Of a stretch of 64,000 bases of DNA, positions 1-9,989 are shown piece by piece. The notes beneath the pieces were generated by a model, which did no database searches, was not told the origin of the DNA, and worked only from the letters and a program-made list of their open reading frames with translations. Position numbers and translations under genes: made by a program. Each line of letters starts with the position of its first letter. The first letter of the stretch is position 1. Source of the DNA: Tetraselmis striata (lineage: Eukaryota; Chlorophyta; Chlorodendrophyceae; Chlorodendrales; Chlorodendraceae); contig VCJN01003596.1 in the NCBI GenBank assembly GCA_006384855.1, forward strand, positions 124,001 through 188,000, read 5' to 3'.

Positions 1-2
1 TG

Positions 3-89
3 AGACGGTGGCTGGACTGGTACTCCTGCGTCGAGCATGGCAGGGGCGTCGCCGGCATCAGCCGCCGGGGCTCCAGCTTGCACTCCGCC
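3..89 (+). pseudogene. Tyrosinase-like gene, 5' fragment before the transposon insertion
   Basis: Reading from base 3, these 29 codons end in LHSA. If the transposon and one copy of the duplicated CCGCC are disregarded, the frame runs without a shift into base 6550 and gives LHSAAHQLVGG. That matches the stretch just before the second copper site of tyrosinases, usually LHN-x-VH followed by VGG. Tyrosinases are type-3 copper enzymes that oxidise phenols. The fragment is open at the window edge, so the CuA half is not visible. The match across the junction is strong evidence that this was one exon. Confidence 0.75.
85..89. repeat. Target-site duplication CCGCC, left copy
   Basis: CCGCC lies directly left of the TGTTATGTG end of the inserted element. 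The same five bases lie directly right of its CATAACA end at 6545-6549. The tyrosinase frame is restored when one copy is counted. Confidence 0.85.
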
Positions 90-635
90 TGTTATGTGCT
101 CTACACTGCTGTACTTTGTACTGCGGCAGCCGACGAAGGAGCTAAGAACTGGCGACTGAGGCGGACGAGAACGAGTACAAGCCAAGCGAAGTACGAGTAT
201 GCGGCTGAGCATTGCGAGTGCGAGTACAAGTGAAGGCGAAGTACTGATACGAGGACGACGAGGCGACAGTACGAGCGACTATAAGGCGACTACGACCTTT
301 CCGATTGTCCTTTTTTTCGGTGATGATTTCCGATATCACCTTCTGCTGCTAGCTCATGTAAGTAGGCGACTAGTAGTGCAGGACAGTATTACGAGTACCC
401 ACGTGGGGTACGAGTAACCTGTATGTACCTGCGTACCAGCAGCGGCGATTGTCGTACGCTATGGTGTCACCTGCTAGAGGATGATGACACCTAGCGTTAG
501 ATAGGGCGCTGCCTTAGGAGTGTCTTAGCAGTAGGTACCAGAACCTACTGGAACCATCTAGAACGCTATAGAGTTTTTCCATAATAACGTTAAGTACTAG
601 CGTCGCCCGGTGGGGCTCAGAATATTGGGTCGCAG
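90..635 (+). repeat. Left terminal inverted repeat of the 6.46-kb element
   Basis: This stretch is the reverse complement of 4675-4755 joined to 5822-6544, apart from scattered substitutions and the later insertions in either arm. It includes short degenerate repeats of the type GCGAGTACGAG. No gene is seen in it. Confidence 0.85.
284..372. repeat. 71-bp insertion in the left arm, flanked by a 9-bp direct repeat
   Basis: AGGCGACTA occurs at 284-292 and again at 364-372. The right arm (about 6345-6365, reverse complement) has the sequence only once and lacks the intervening bases. The insert is too short to classify and has no clear inverted ends. A 9-bp duplication is typical of Mutator-like elements, but other origins are possible. 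Confidence 0.55.
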
Positions 636-639
636 CATC

Positions 640-2930
640 GCAGCGAGTAGTCGCGACAATGTTACTGACGAGTCGCTACCCGCCGCCGCCTCGCTACTCG
701 TCGAGGCTTTTGACCAGCGTTAGAATTTCAGCAGCACACAGACTGCTCTCACACCCGCATCGCGCCGCCGACCCTGCAGCACGAGGGCACCATGGCAGCA
801 GACCCGTCGAAGCGGGGGCCGCGGTACTGCGCATGCGGGCACCCTAAGTGTGGTGAGCGGCGGCCATAGGTGGTCGAGATTGGACCCAGCAGAACATTTG
901 AAAGTCGTCGTCAACAAGCTGCCCTCGTGCGTGTCAAGCCGATGACCGTGCGCTAGTGCTCAGCATCCCATTCGAGTACCGATTCCACACTTCGTCCGAC
1001 CTGGACACAGACAAGGTGCCGTCGCAAGGCGATGGGAAGAAGTTGAAGCCCTTCGCTGCGCTGATCCCGTTTGGCACCATTTTTAAGGACAAGCCCCCGC
1101 TGACAAGAGTGCAGCCCGCTAGTGCAGTTTCCAGTGGGTCCACCTCAGGGACAGCGAACAATAAAAACCTGAATCCTGTGGCGAGCGCAGCTACCGCAAG
1201 CGCCACCACCATGCTTCGACCTGCTCTGCCAAGAAACGCCTTGCCCCCCCCCCCCCCCCCTGAATGGTCTAGGCGCAATCGCTGGACAGCTACGGCGTAG
1301 GGCAGCACCACACTATATTACAGCGATCAAATGCCGGCCGGCAGAATCTTCCCATGCTTCCGCCGGGGCCAGTCCATATCGTTACTCTGCCCACTCTTGA
1401 GAGAGATGTGCAGGCGGCCTCCACGGGAGCTACGAAGGCATGGCACCAGGAATGAAAGTGTAGCCTACGCCTACTTGCCGTGCGCTCCCTCCGACTTCTT
1501 TCTCTTAAATATACGGGAATATGCTTTCACTTTTAATATACTGTAAATATATCAATATCACGATCGTGTCGGGCAGCGTTGCCCCCCCCCCCCCCCCCCC
1601 CCCCTCCCAATTCTCCCCAACCCCCATGTTGCTGCACCCATGCATGCTGCCACAGCAGGCGCAATGGGGTCACAGGATGTGTCCATGGAGGTATTACAAA
1701 CTCCTAGCCGCCGAGCACCGCCGACCAGCCTGGCGCCTTCACTGCCCTGCCCGCCAAAGCTGCCCTGTCTGGCGCCCTCCTTGGGCTGCGCCTCAACAGG
1801 GTGCACTGCCACATTATGCTGCCTTATGCCGGACAGGGCTGCCGTCAGGAACTACCCCCCCCCCCCCCCCCCCCCCCACCACACACACACCTAACCCCCA
1901 GCAGCAGCGAACCTGCTGCGCGCCCTCCGCCGTACCGCACACCCATGACCTGCAGCACAGCCACTACCTCTCAGCGGTGGGCAGCACGTCCCAGCGGTGC
2001 GCACCTGCCGCTCGCCGCCCGCCCGCTGCGCCGCCCACCCTCCCGGCGCCACCTGCAGCACACCCACTACCCCTCAGCGGTGAGCGGTAGGGCGCAGCCG
2101 CGCGCACCTGCTGCTCGCCGCTGCGCCGCCCACCCTCCCGGCGCCACCTGCAGCACAGCCACTACCCCTCGGCGGTGAGCGGTAGGGCGCAGCCGCGCGC
2201 ACCTGCTGCTCGCCGCTCGCCCGCCCACCCTCCCGGCGCCACCTGCAGCACAGCCACTACCTCTCAGCAGTGGGCAGCACGGCCCAGCCGCGCGCACTTG
2301 CTGCTCGCCCCATGCCCGGCCGCCTGCTGCAACACAGCCACTACTACCGCTCAGCGGTGGGCACCCGGCCTAGACGCGCGCAGCTGCTGCTCGCCGGGAG
2401 AAGGCGTCGTCCAGGATGATGTGTGCGCTCTCTGCCACCTCAACGATGTATCCAGGGAGTAAGCACATCGTTTGCACTTTCAATACGAGGAATACTTATG
2501 TGGGACATGTAAGAAAATCTCAGATACACACACAAAGTGGAATGGCGGTACCTCTCCCAATGACTGTATATCATCTGCCTCTAGAGAAAGGGAGTAAGTG
2601 CGGCAATGTCATGCCTGCCAGTGATTCACTCAGACGTGGCGGGCAACGTTGTGGAATCCCCCTGCTCAGAAGGGAAGTGCCAGCAATGCCCAGACACCCG
2701 CTCCGGGAGATGCTTGTGGAGGCTGCGCCCGGAGGGGTCACGCAACATTATGCTCTCTCCTCTATGTTTCGTCTCTGCCTCTAGTGCCATCCTGGTCTTC
2801 ATAACGTTGACAATCTCATCCCAAGTACTGCCACTTTGCATAATCATTGAAGCCGTGTAGACAATTCTAACAGGATTGGGCACAGCATGCACTAGGGCCT
2901 TACCTGCACAGTGGGCCGGGTAGAACGATC
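640..2930. other. Interior of the 6.46-kb element without a recognisable gene
   Basis: Apart from the tandem repeat and three poly-C runs (near 1247-1260, 1581-1604 and 1855-1877), this stretch has only short overlapping reading frames with no family motif I recognise. It may hold decayed coding sequence of the element. Confidence 0.4.
1952..2395. repeat. Tandem repeat, about 95-105 bp period, about 4.5 copies
   Basis: The motif CAGCACAGCCACTACC recurs near 1952, 2055, 2151, 2247 and 2332 (some copies with one or two changes). Each is followed by a CAGCGGTGRGC-type stretch, CGCGCACCTGCTGCTCGCC and GCCCACCCTCCCGGCGCC. The copies are GC-rich and keep several frames open, which explains the long but meaningless reading frames here. 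Confidence 0.75.
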
Positions 2931-3963
2931 TCAGGGCCAGGAGGGCAAGCTCGCTCCATCAATCATCTCCTCCGTTAAGTGAGCCGGCATATGCACAGAA
3001 GCTGCTACACTACCATCAGGAAGCGCGCTCAGCTCGCCAGTAGGTGTCATCAGACCGAGCGCCCTACGCTCAGCATCATCAGCGGAGATTGCGCTTCCGA
3101 GGAACGGCCAGCAAATGCACGCGTCACTACAGTCCGCTCCACTCTTGGGCTCAACCCGCAGAGTTCTGGGGTTATACGCTAGTGCGCGCTCAAACACAGT
3201 AAGCGCATCCCTCGCTCTTCGGGCCCAATTCTCAACATCCAGCCCTTCTGCCGCAAACAAAGCAACCATATTTCAGGGATGCCAAACCCGGCCGCTAAGC
3301 AGGCACCACGGGCAAGGACAGCTTTGCGGCAACTTGCATGACGTCGATTGCTTCCTCTGATAGCCAGCAATGCGGTCGGCCAGAAAGCCGAGGTGGGCAG
3401 TAGGTCCGAAAAAGAAAGACCCGCTCAATCCCATGGACAATGAAGTCAGCATCCACCGTTGCGACGGCCCAGACGACGCCTGCCTTGGCGATCAAAGTCA
3501 GCTGCGAGTCTGCCGTATGGCGCAAGGAAGTTTGTGATCCCGTGCTGCCGCAGAAGCCGGACCACGGCGGATACTGCCGACCAACCCAACGAGATTCGCA
3601 GCAATCGAAGGTGTTACATCGTCACTGTGCATTACCTTGGCAAGTTCCATCGCGCGACGCCTCTGCCGCTCCTGGTCAGTGCAACGATTGGCCGGGGTTG
3701 GTGCGCCATCGAATACAAACCCCAGCTCCACTCCCTGGCCGAGGACCTACTGCGCCTGCTGTAAAAAAAAACTCGCGCGCCACTGGCTCATAATTCGTGT
3801 GGAAGACAATATGTTCAGCCCAGTGGTAGGCAAAGTGATGAAGCCACACCTGCCCATCCACGCCGATGCACTTGCCGTCAGCTACATTGTACATGTTCGT
3901 GGTTCGTAGCAGGGCGTCCAAATTTTGAAGCAGTTTGGCCAGCCCCCATCTCCCACTCGGCAT
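2931..3963 (-). pseudogene. XPG/FEN1-like structure-specific nuclease of the transposon, broken
   Basis: Read on the minus strand from 3963, the translation starts with GLAKLLQNLD and continues to CIGVDGQVWLHHFAYHWAEH, the XPG N-region with its first catalytic Asp (compare VDTYCWLH in EXO1). Further on come GFVFDGAPTPANR, the second Asp motif, and AVATVDADFIVHG, the D-x-D of the XPG-I region. The last part (3269-2931) has ARDALTVFERALAYNP and LGSAISADDAERRALGL, resembling the C-terminal half of XPG proteins encoded by transposons. These parts lie in at least three frames, so the gene is frameshifted; short introns could explain some shifts. The motif order and the retained acidic residues make the family call firm. 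The role in transposition is inferred from its place inside an inverted-repeat element. Confidence 0.7.
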
Positions 3964-4420
3964 AGAATATCACACTATAGGGTGACCAAGTGCGTTGACT
4001 GGCGGGGCAGGACCACGGTCGTTAAGGTTGCTACAGGCGCTTACCTTACAGGTGACGCAGCAACACGAAACGTCTCGCAGTCCCGCTCCTCTGCGACAGC
4101 ACCGGCAGGGCAGGGGTAAGTGTGTGCCGGGTGGTGTTTCGGGGTGTTGACCGGACGGGATCGCGGCCGTTAAATTTCTGACAACACTTACTACCTGGCA
4201 GGTGATGAGGCAGCACAAGGCCACTGCCCCCAGCGCCTACGCGTCGCCCGCACGTCGCAACGCGCGCTTCCGTCCACCCGCACTCGCCCTCGCCGCCACG
4301 GCACACGCACGGTGCGGGTAATAGAGAATATCATGGGCGTTGACCCGGCGAGATCGCGGCAGGTACAGGGAGAGCCGGCACTTACCGGGCAAGTCAGGCA
4401 GCGGATTGAGGACGGAGCGG
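3958..4420. repeat. Degenerate internal repeats
   Basis: Similar segments recur near 3990-4010, 4145-4165 and 4330-4365, with cores like GTTGACYGGRCGGGATCGCGG. Each is followed within ~60 bp by an ACTTAC or CTTACC stretch and a CAGGTGA- or CAAGTCAGGCAGC-type stretch. The spacing is uneven and similarity is low, so this is only a probable old tandem duplication. Confidence 0.35.
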
Positions 4421-4755
4421 CTCAGCGACCGGCCGCTCGAGCATCGCTGACGCGCCTCGCTCGTCAGGCTGAGCGTCTCGCTCACGTCGCCAACGTGCCT
4501 GACGTCATAAAATCGCAGTCGAAGGGTTGGGGTTTGCCCTTGGAGTGCTTTTTGGGGCAGGATCGTGGGAGATTTTGGCACGACAGGCACTGAAGGTGGG
4601 CGAGGCGCGGCGAGTTCTGTGAGCGGAACGTCGCGCTGCGCAGCTTTTGAACTGCTTGCCGCCCCCTCGCAACCCTGCGACCCAATAATCCAGTCCCCAC
4701 GGGCCAGGGTGCCAAAAAGCTAGTACTTAAACGTTATTGTGGAAAAACTCTATAG

Positions 4756-5815
4756 CATTTGACATAGCAATAGTAGATAAAATTATATCACTGTGCTGCG
4801 GACAGACGAAGGTGCTAGCAATCTGTCTGTAGTTAGTTAATATGTGTTACTAAAATAGCGACGGGCCGCGGATTAGGACCTCACACGTCGATTTTAGTAT
4901 TAGTCTAGTAGTTACACGCAGCATAAGTGGCGGGAATTGGAATAAAAATGCAGCGCACGGAATGACGGAAACCAACGACTATAAATAGGCCGGCAAAACC
5001 GCCGCCGGGCCAGTCACCCAGGTTACCGGCTTCCGGTACTGTAAGAATCCCTTTTCCCAAATCTCTGCTCATTATTCCTGCCCGTGTGGAATAACGAGCG
5101 ATCCAATGGGCCCTCGACTCAGCTCCTGCTTTAGGACTATCTATGGCTAGACGGCTATTCGGCCTAAGTCCTGATGGGGCTGTAACATCTGGTTTCGGAG
5201 CGGTGACCGGAGCACATGGTTCCAGATTCCACAAGAGAAGCGGCATAGCGACGAGAGCGAGAAGCGAGATAGGGACAGAAGAAGACTTCAGATGTCAAGG
5301 ATCCTGTGGCGGGGACGCCCACCGAGGAAGCGCACCGGCTTTGATAGATGGAGTCAAGTTCGACGTGGTGAGAACGATGTAGCGACGATGAGGAGGATGC
5401 GACAACGAGCGAGCGAAATTATGAACTAGCGAAGGGACGAAGATTGCGAGTACCAAGGAGCAGCCGAACGTTCGATCCGAGACGCGTACCAACGTTGCAA
5501 GCTGCTAAGCCATGAGGGCGGAGCAACGTGCGACTCGCGACCCTAGCCGCAGTTCCAATGACGCGAGTTGGCGATGACGCGACATCGACCAAAACCGACA
5601 TGTATCAGCCGTTATCGGTACAGTAGCGACTACTGGTAACGAGCTGTTATAGTGAACGAGAAGAACCGATAAAAAGAATCGACGTGTGCGGTCCTAATCC
5701 GCGGCCCGTCGCTATTTTAGTAACACACAATAACTTACTACAGACAGGTTGCTAGCACCTTCGTCTGTCCGCAGCAAAGTGATATAATTTTTATCTACTA
5801 TTGCTACAGCAAATG
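4756..5815. mobile_element. 1.06-kb MITE-like element with ~140-bp inverted repeats, nested in the right arm
   Basis: CTATAG occurs at 4750-4755 and 5816-5821. The corresponding place in the left arm (near 567-572) has a single CTATAG and no insert. The insert starts CATTTGACATAGC and ends with the near-complement, and its arms (4756-4895 and 5676-5815) pair almost throughout. The interior (4896-5675) has no recognisable protein. CTATAG is palindromic, so the true duplication may be the inner TATA or TA. The element is non-autonomous and its superfamily is unknown. Confidence 0.8.
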
Positions 5816-5966
5816 CTATAGCGTTCTAGATGGTTCCAGTAGGTTCTAGTACCTACTGCTAAGACATAAGACACTCCTATGGCAGCGCCCTATCTAACGC
5901 TAGGTGTCATCATCCTCTAGCAGGTGACACCATAGCGTACGACAATGGCCGCTGCTGGTACGCAGG

Positions 5967-6287
5967 TGTAAGGATATGTACCACACAAATCCCCATGTGG
6001 GTACCCAGTGCCTGGTGCGTTTTGCGCGGTATCCTTACAGTTGGTGCTTCTACGCACGCATCGGATCCGGGTTCGATCCCGCGGAGAAACATATAATATG
6101 ATATGATATCCCGCAATGTTGGACGACCCGGCCAATGCGGATCGCCACCGAATCCAAGCCGAAACGTTGCTGGAGGAGGTCCTCCATCCTATGGGGGGGG
6201 GGGGGGGGGGGGGGTGTAAGGATATGTAACACACAAATCCCCATGTGGGTACCCAGTACTTGGTGCGTTTTGCGCGGTATCCTTACA
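5967..6287 (+). mobile_element. 321-bp miniature LTR element (TRIM/SMART type), fossil, nested in the right arm
   Basis: Two direct repeats of 73 bp (5967-6039 and 6215-6287), each beginning TGTAAGGATA and ending TATCCTTACA, enclose about 175 bp. GCAGG flanks the whole on both sides (5962-5966 and 6288-6292), and the left arm of the host transposon shows a single uninterrupted GCAGG. TG/CA ends, a 5-bp duplication, terminal direct repeats and a purine run (poly-G, 6193-6214) just before the second repeat are the layout of a terminal-repeat retrotransposon in miniature. The inside has no coding capacity, as usual for such elements. It contains a tRNA-like box GGGTTCGATCCCG near 6069-6081. The two repeats differ at only a few positions, which suggests a fairly recent insertion. 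Confidence 0.75.
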
Positions 6288-6544
6288 GCAGGTACATACA
6301 GGTTACTCGTACCCCATGTGGGTACTCGTAATACTGTCCTGCACTACTAGTCGCCTTATAGTCGCTCGTACTGTCGCCTCGTCGTCCTCGTATCCGTACT
6401 TCGCCTTCACTTGTACTCGCACTCGCAATGCTCATACTCGTACTTCTCTTGGCTTGTACTCGTTCTCGTCCGCCTCAGTCGCCAGTTCTTCGCTCCTTCG
6501 TCGGCTCCCGCAGTACAAAGTAAAGCAGTGTAGAGTACATAACA

Positions 6545-7240
6545 CCGCCGCGCATCAGCTTGTCGGGGGGACCTCCGGCACGTCGAGCGGGGATTTACAT
6601 GATCCCGACACATCCCCCAACGACCCGATGTTCATGTTCCACCACGCCAACGTCGACCGCAGCAGTCTGATGCGCTTCACAATACTATGCTGGCCAACGC
6701 GGACAAGGCCGGCTACTGCTGGGGCTACACGGTGTCCAATGCCTCTGCACTGGGCGCGCAAGCGAGCCAGGGGAGTACTATGGGCTCAACCTCTACGACG
6801 AGCAAGGGCCACAACATCTGGGGCTCCACTACCTCCATGCTGGGGCTGGACAACGGGCCGGCGGCCGGTGCAAGGCAACCTGACCAACGCCGATATCGTT
6901 TGCATGCTGGCGCCCGCCGCAACCTCACCGTACACTGTGACGACACCGTTGTCAGGCAGCAGGTCGTGCAAACAAATGCACCCGCAGTCCCGGGGCAGCC
7001 GCAGACTGTCACCGGCCACATCTACTGCGACAACAAGTTCGCATTCTACTTTGACAACGGCGAGCTCATCGCGTAGGACCCCATGAGTTCACGCCGCATA
7101 ATGCCTTTATTTGAGGCCTCGCTCGAGTGGAATGGCATCAGCCCCAAGACCTATGCCATCCGCTGCAGTGACTTGCGACAGATAACTAGCGGCTCTGAGG
7201 TGACTTTTGCTTGCACTTTCTGCGCTTTCTCCCTCTCCGC
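6545..7240 (+). pseudogene. Tyrosinase-like gene, 3' part with the second copper site
   Basis: From 6550 the frame reads AHQLVGGTSG, then DPDTSPNDPMFMFHHANVDR, the CuB signature of tyrosinases (NDPxFxxHHANVDR) with both adjacent histidines. Downstream similarity moves between frames: WGYTVSNASALG, GLNLYDEQG, MLGLDNGPAA, NLTNADIVCMLAPAA, CDNKFAFYFDNGELIA and finally GISPKTYAIRCSDL. The last pieces look like a C-terminal domain after the tyrosinase core. The copy therefore has at least two frameshifts besides the transposon, plus a TAG after GELIA, and is a pseudogene. The left piece is at 3-89. An unusual intron arrangement is less likely, because no good GT-AG pairs sit at the frame changes. 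Confidence 0.75.
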
Positions 7241-7244
7241 CTGC

Positions 7245-8590
7245 CCCGGCACTTCCATGCAATGCTTCACGGCTGGCCATGCACCTTGCACGAGACACTA
7301 CCCTTTCCAATTCAATATAACATGCTCATAAATCCACAGTTAAGCCTTACAGTATTTTGCCCTCCTTTTCTATTAGAGCAGAGGATGCTTATATATTAGA
7401 GCAGAGTTTCATATATGTAGGGTCTGATACTGGGGAGGTTTATAACAATGCTACGTTTTCATCATACACTTAGGCACATCAAATATGATGCTCAATAAAA
7501 GAAGATACTATTCATTTATCACATATCTAATCCACATTATTCAACAGTGTATGGGTAATCATTTTTTTGATTAACTCGCCTCATAATTTTACTAATTTTC
7601 GAATCCAAAAACCAACATAAGGTAGGCATATACCTCAGTATTCCATTTTGTGAATTAACTGCAATGTGTGCGCAGCAAGACAGCATGGTTTCGGAGCACA
7701 CAAGCAACTGCTCCGAAACCAATGTGCTGTTTCAAGTCGGGGGGGGGGGGGGGGGGGGACTTCTATGAAAAGCGTCAATTCGGATTTTGGCCAGCACAAT
7801 ATCATGATATCGCTGTGAATGTTCAGTTCTCTGCTCTGCGCCTAATAATGCAAGCTAGATATATAGAGGTCGTCGTCAGGTGCAGACAACGGCACCACTT
7901 GAGATCCATATGCCAAATAAATATGTCCCAATATAATATAATGAAAAAATACTTTATATGTCAGTGCAAGCACCTCCGCGCACACCTGATGACGATGTAG
8001 TCCAATAACCACCCATCACACTAATACGTACAACTTCTCATCGGCCGATGATGAGTCATGAGACTGTGGATGCATTGCAGTGGGATGCCGTGTATCTCCT
8101 ATGCTTGGCATGTATTTGAGTATGGCTGCTCCAATGCTGAGGCCGTGCATCAAGTATCAACTCATCCCTTGAATTGTCTGTGTGCAGCCTTGGAGCGAGC
8201 TTCGTATGGGAGCATGCATATCGGCATTATGGTGACGGAAGGATGTCGTTTTGGAGCAAATGAGTGATACATGTGAAGCAATTGATTCGAAACCAGTTGT
8301 TTTATTGGAGGAGGGTGCTTGGCAGCTCGGCCATTTGATTGCTGGGAAATATCTTAAATACCGAGATGATTACCGGCAAACAAACCTCTGGGGCGAAGCT
8401 ATGAGGCGTGGTACATGATAGCTGCGCAGCTCGTCCGCTACTTTTTGCTCCCGGCCGCCTGCAGCTCCTGGCAAAACGGCTTGTGAATGGGCCATTACTT
8501 CCTGCGGCAAAGCCGGAAACAGAGAGCACGCATTTGTTATAGGGCTAAGCATCCAAGAGCGCACATATCGGCCGGCACAGATCAAAGGTC
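7245..8590. other. No gene recognised
   Basis: This stretch contains AT-rich patches, a poly-G run at about 7739-7759, and only short reading frames without recognisable motifs on either strand. Confidence 0.4.
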
Positions 8591-8598
8591 AGGCGCGG

Positions 8599-9117
8599 AT
8601 GTATATGGAGTACCATTTTAAGGGAAATGCCGATCTCGCTACGATGGGGGATTTATTAGCCATGCAACCGAGGCAACGGAACAGGCGTACGGGGCTGCTG
8701 CTGAGAGCGGCACGAGCTGGGGCGCACTTCTGGCATGTCTTGGAGCAGAACCCCGCGCCCTTGCAGCCGGCGCACAACTTGGTGGGAGCGTCGGCCATGC
8801 AGATGCAGCGCGCCGAGTAGCGCCAGTTGTCCTCATCCATCAGGCGCAGCAAGTCCGTCTTCATGCCCCCCAGCATACGCCCCGACCGCTCGATGGCCTT
8901 CCTCACGGCCTCCTCGCCGCCCTTGGCAAGCAAGCACGCCCCGTGTAGTGCGCCCTGGGCAAAACAGGCCGACGAGCGCCTCGACGCAGGCGCAGGAGCA
9001 CCATCACGTGCCGCGCGCGCCGCCGCAACCCCGCCAAGAACGTTGTCTGCATGTGCCATGTTGACAAGCAAGGACAAACGGCGGCGCTACACAGATAAGA
9101 GCTGGCCGATTTTCTGG

Positions 9118-9158
<41 letters not shown>

Positions 9159-9690
9159 CTAGCTTTCGCGAGCTCCACCAAGAAGGCCTCGGCGTGAAGG
9201 GCCGGCGAGCCGAACTCGGAGACGGCGAAAGGAAAGCGAAGCATGCCGGCGGCGTTTCGCACACCCTCGTCATACTTTTGGATTTTGTGCGCTCTGTAGC
9301 CGCTCTGCAATGCAGTCGTTGGATCCGAGCTTGACACGCTGAGGAGAGGGGCAATGGTGGTATCGACAGCAACCGTGTTCCCGCGGATACCACATACCCA
9401 AAAAGCCCAACATCGGCCGGCCGGCCGTCGTTGCCCTTCGGAAGAGAAACAAACACCGACGGGTCCGTGAGGATTTGGACACCCACGCCCAGGGCGGACT
9501 TCACGTCGTGCCAAACGTCGGAAAGGCCATTTGCCGCCCACTCGTCGTGCGGCGTGATTGGAGTCGCTCCCAGAGCGACGTGCCACGTGATCAGCGTACG
9601 CGACCGCCCAAGCTAAAGGAGTGAATTCCACGCGAGCATTCTCAAAACGGGCCAGCATGCCTTGTACCGAGAGGAGCAAAAAGCACAAGG
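8599..9690 (-). pseudogene. Fragment with retroelement-associated C-terminal domain and MYND-type zinc finger
   Basis: On the minus strand one frame (9504 downward) has a stretch with RPADVGLFG. A neighbouring frame continues with VAVDTTIAPL, KIQKYDEGV and FPFAVSEFGSPA. This order (PADV, VDxT, K..KY, PF..ES.G) resembles the endonuclease-like tail of reverse transcriptases in algal genomes, a PD-(D/E)XK-type pattern. Further downstream, 8725-8807 encodes CAGCKGAGFCSKTCQ after a CIC pair, which fits a MYND zinc finger although its last ligands are out of frame. A (TG)n repeat at 9120-9157 interrupts the coding-like sequence. Whether the two parts belong to one gene is unclear. The piece is broken. 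Confidence 0.4.
9120..9157. repeat. (TG)n microsatellite
   Basis: An uninterrupted run of about 19 TG dinucleotides. Confidence 0.95.
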
Positions 9691-9989
9691 GCAGGGCTCG
9701 CCAAGGGAAAGGACAAAAGCCGTCGGAAGGTCAAATGGGCGGCAAGCGGCAACGCGGAACATGGAATCGCTAATTTGATTTGGTACGTCCCTCGATACAT
9801 TGTCTCTACGATTTGTACGTTTTCGAAACGTCGTTGGAAAATTCTCAGCAACGATAGCGACTAATTGGCAACGATAACTACGGGCGACATTAACTAACAG
9901 GCAACGATAACTACGAGCAAGAATGGGTCTACTGTGCGGCAGGGCCACTTTGAGCAAACATTGTGATGTACCAAGAGGTAAGGATTACA

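Larger units (their letters stand above)
90..6544. mobile_element. 6.46-kb terminal-inverted-repeat DNA transposon carrying an XPG-like nuclease remnant (Academ-like?)
   Basis: The element begins TGTTATGTG and ends CATAACA, is flanked by CCGCC on both sides, and has long inverted arms: 90-635 on the left, and 4675-4755 plus 5822-6544 on the right. The outermost 50 bases differ at about three positions. The middle carries minus-strand XPG/FEN1-type nuclease pieces (2931-3963). An XPG nuclease is known from the Academ superfamily of DNA transposons, which normally make 3-4 bp duplications, so the 5-bp duplication and TG/CA ends fit that family imperfectly. The nuclease frame is broken, so the copy is not autonomous. 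Three later insertions sit in its arms (about 292-372, 4756-5815, 5967-6287). The family assignment is inference; the ends, arms and duplication are seen directly. Confidence 0.8.

Noticed and set aside
956-2462. Long plus-strand frames as proteins of the large transposon
   Set aside because: They come from poly-C runs and the GC-rich tandem repeat, and no motif appears in any frame.
6040-6090. tRNA gene inside the miniature LTR element
   Set aside because: Only the T-loop box is convincing; no A box or cloverleaf can be drawn.
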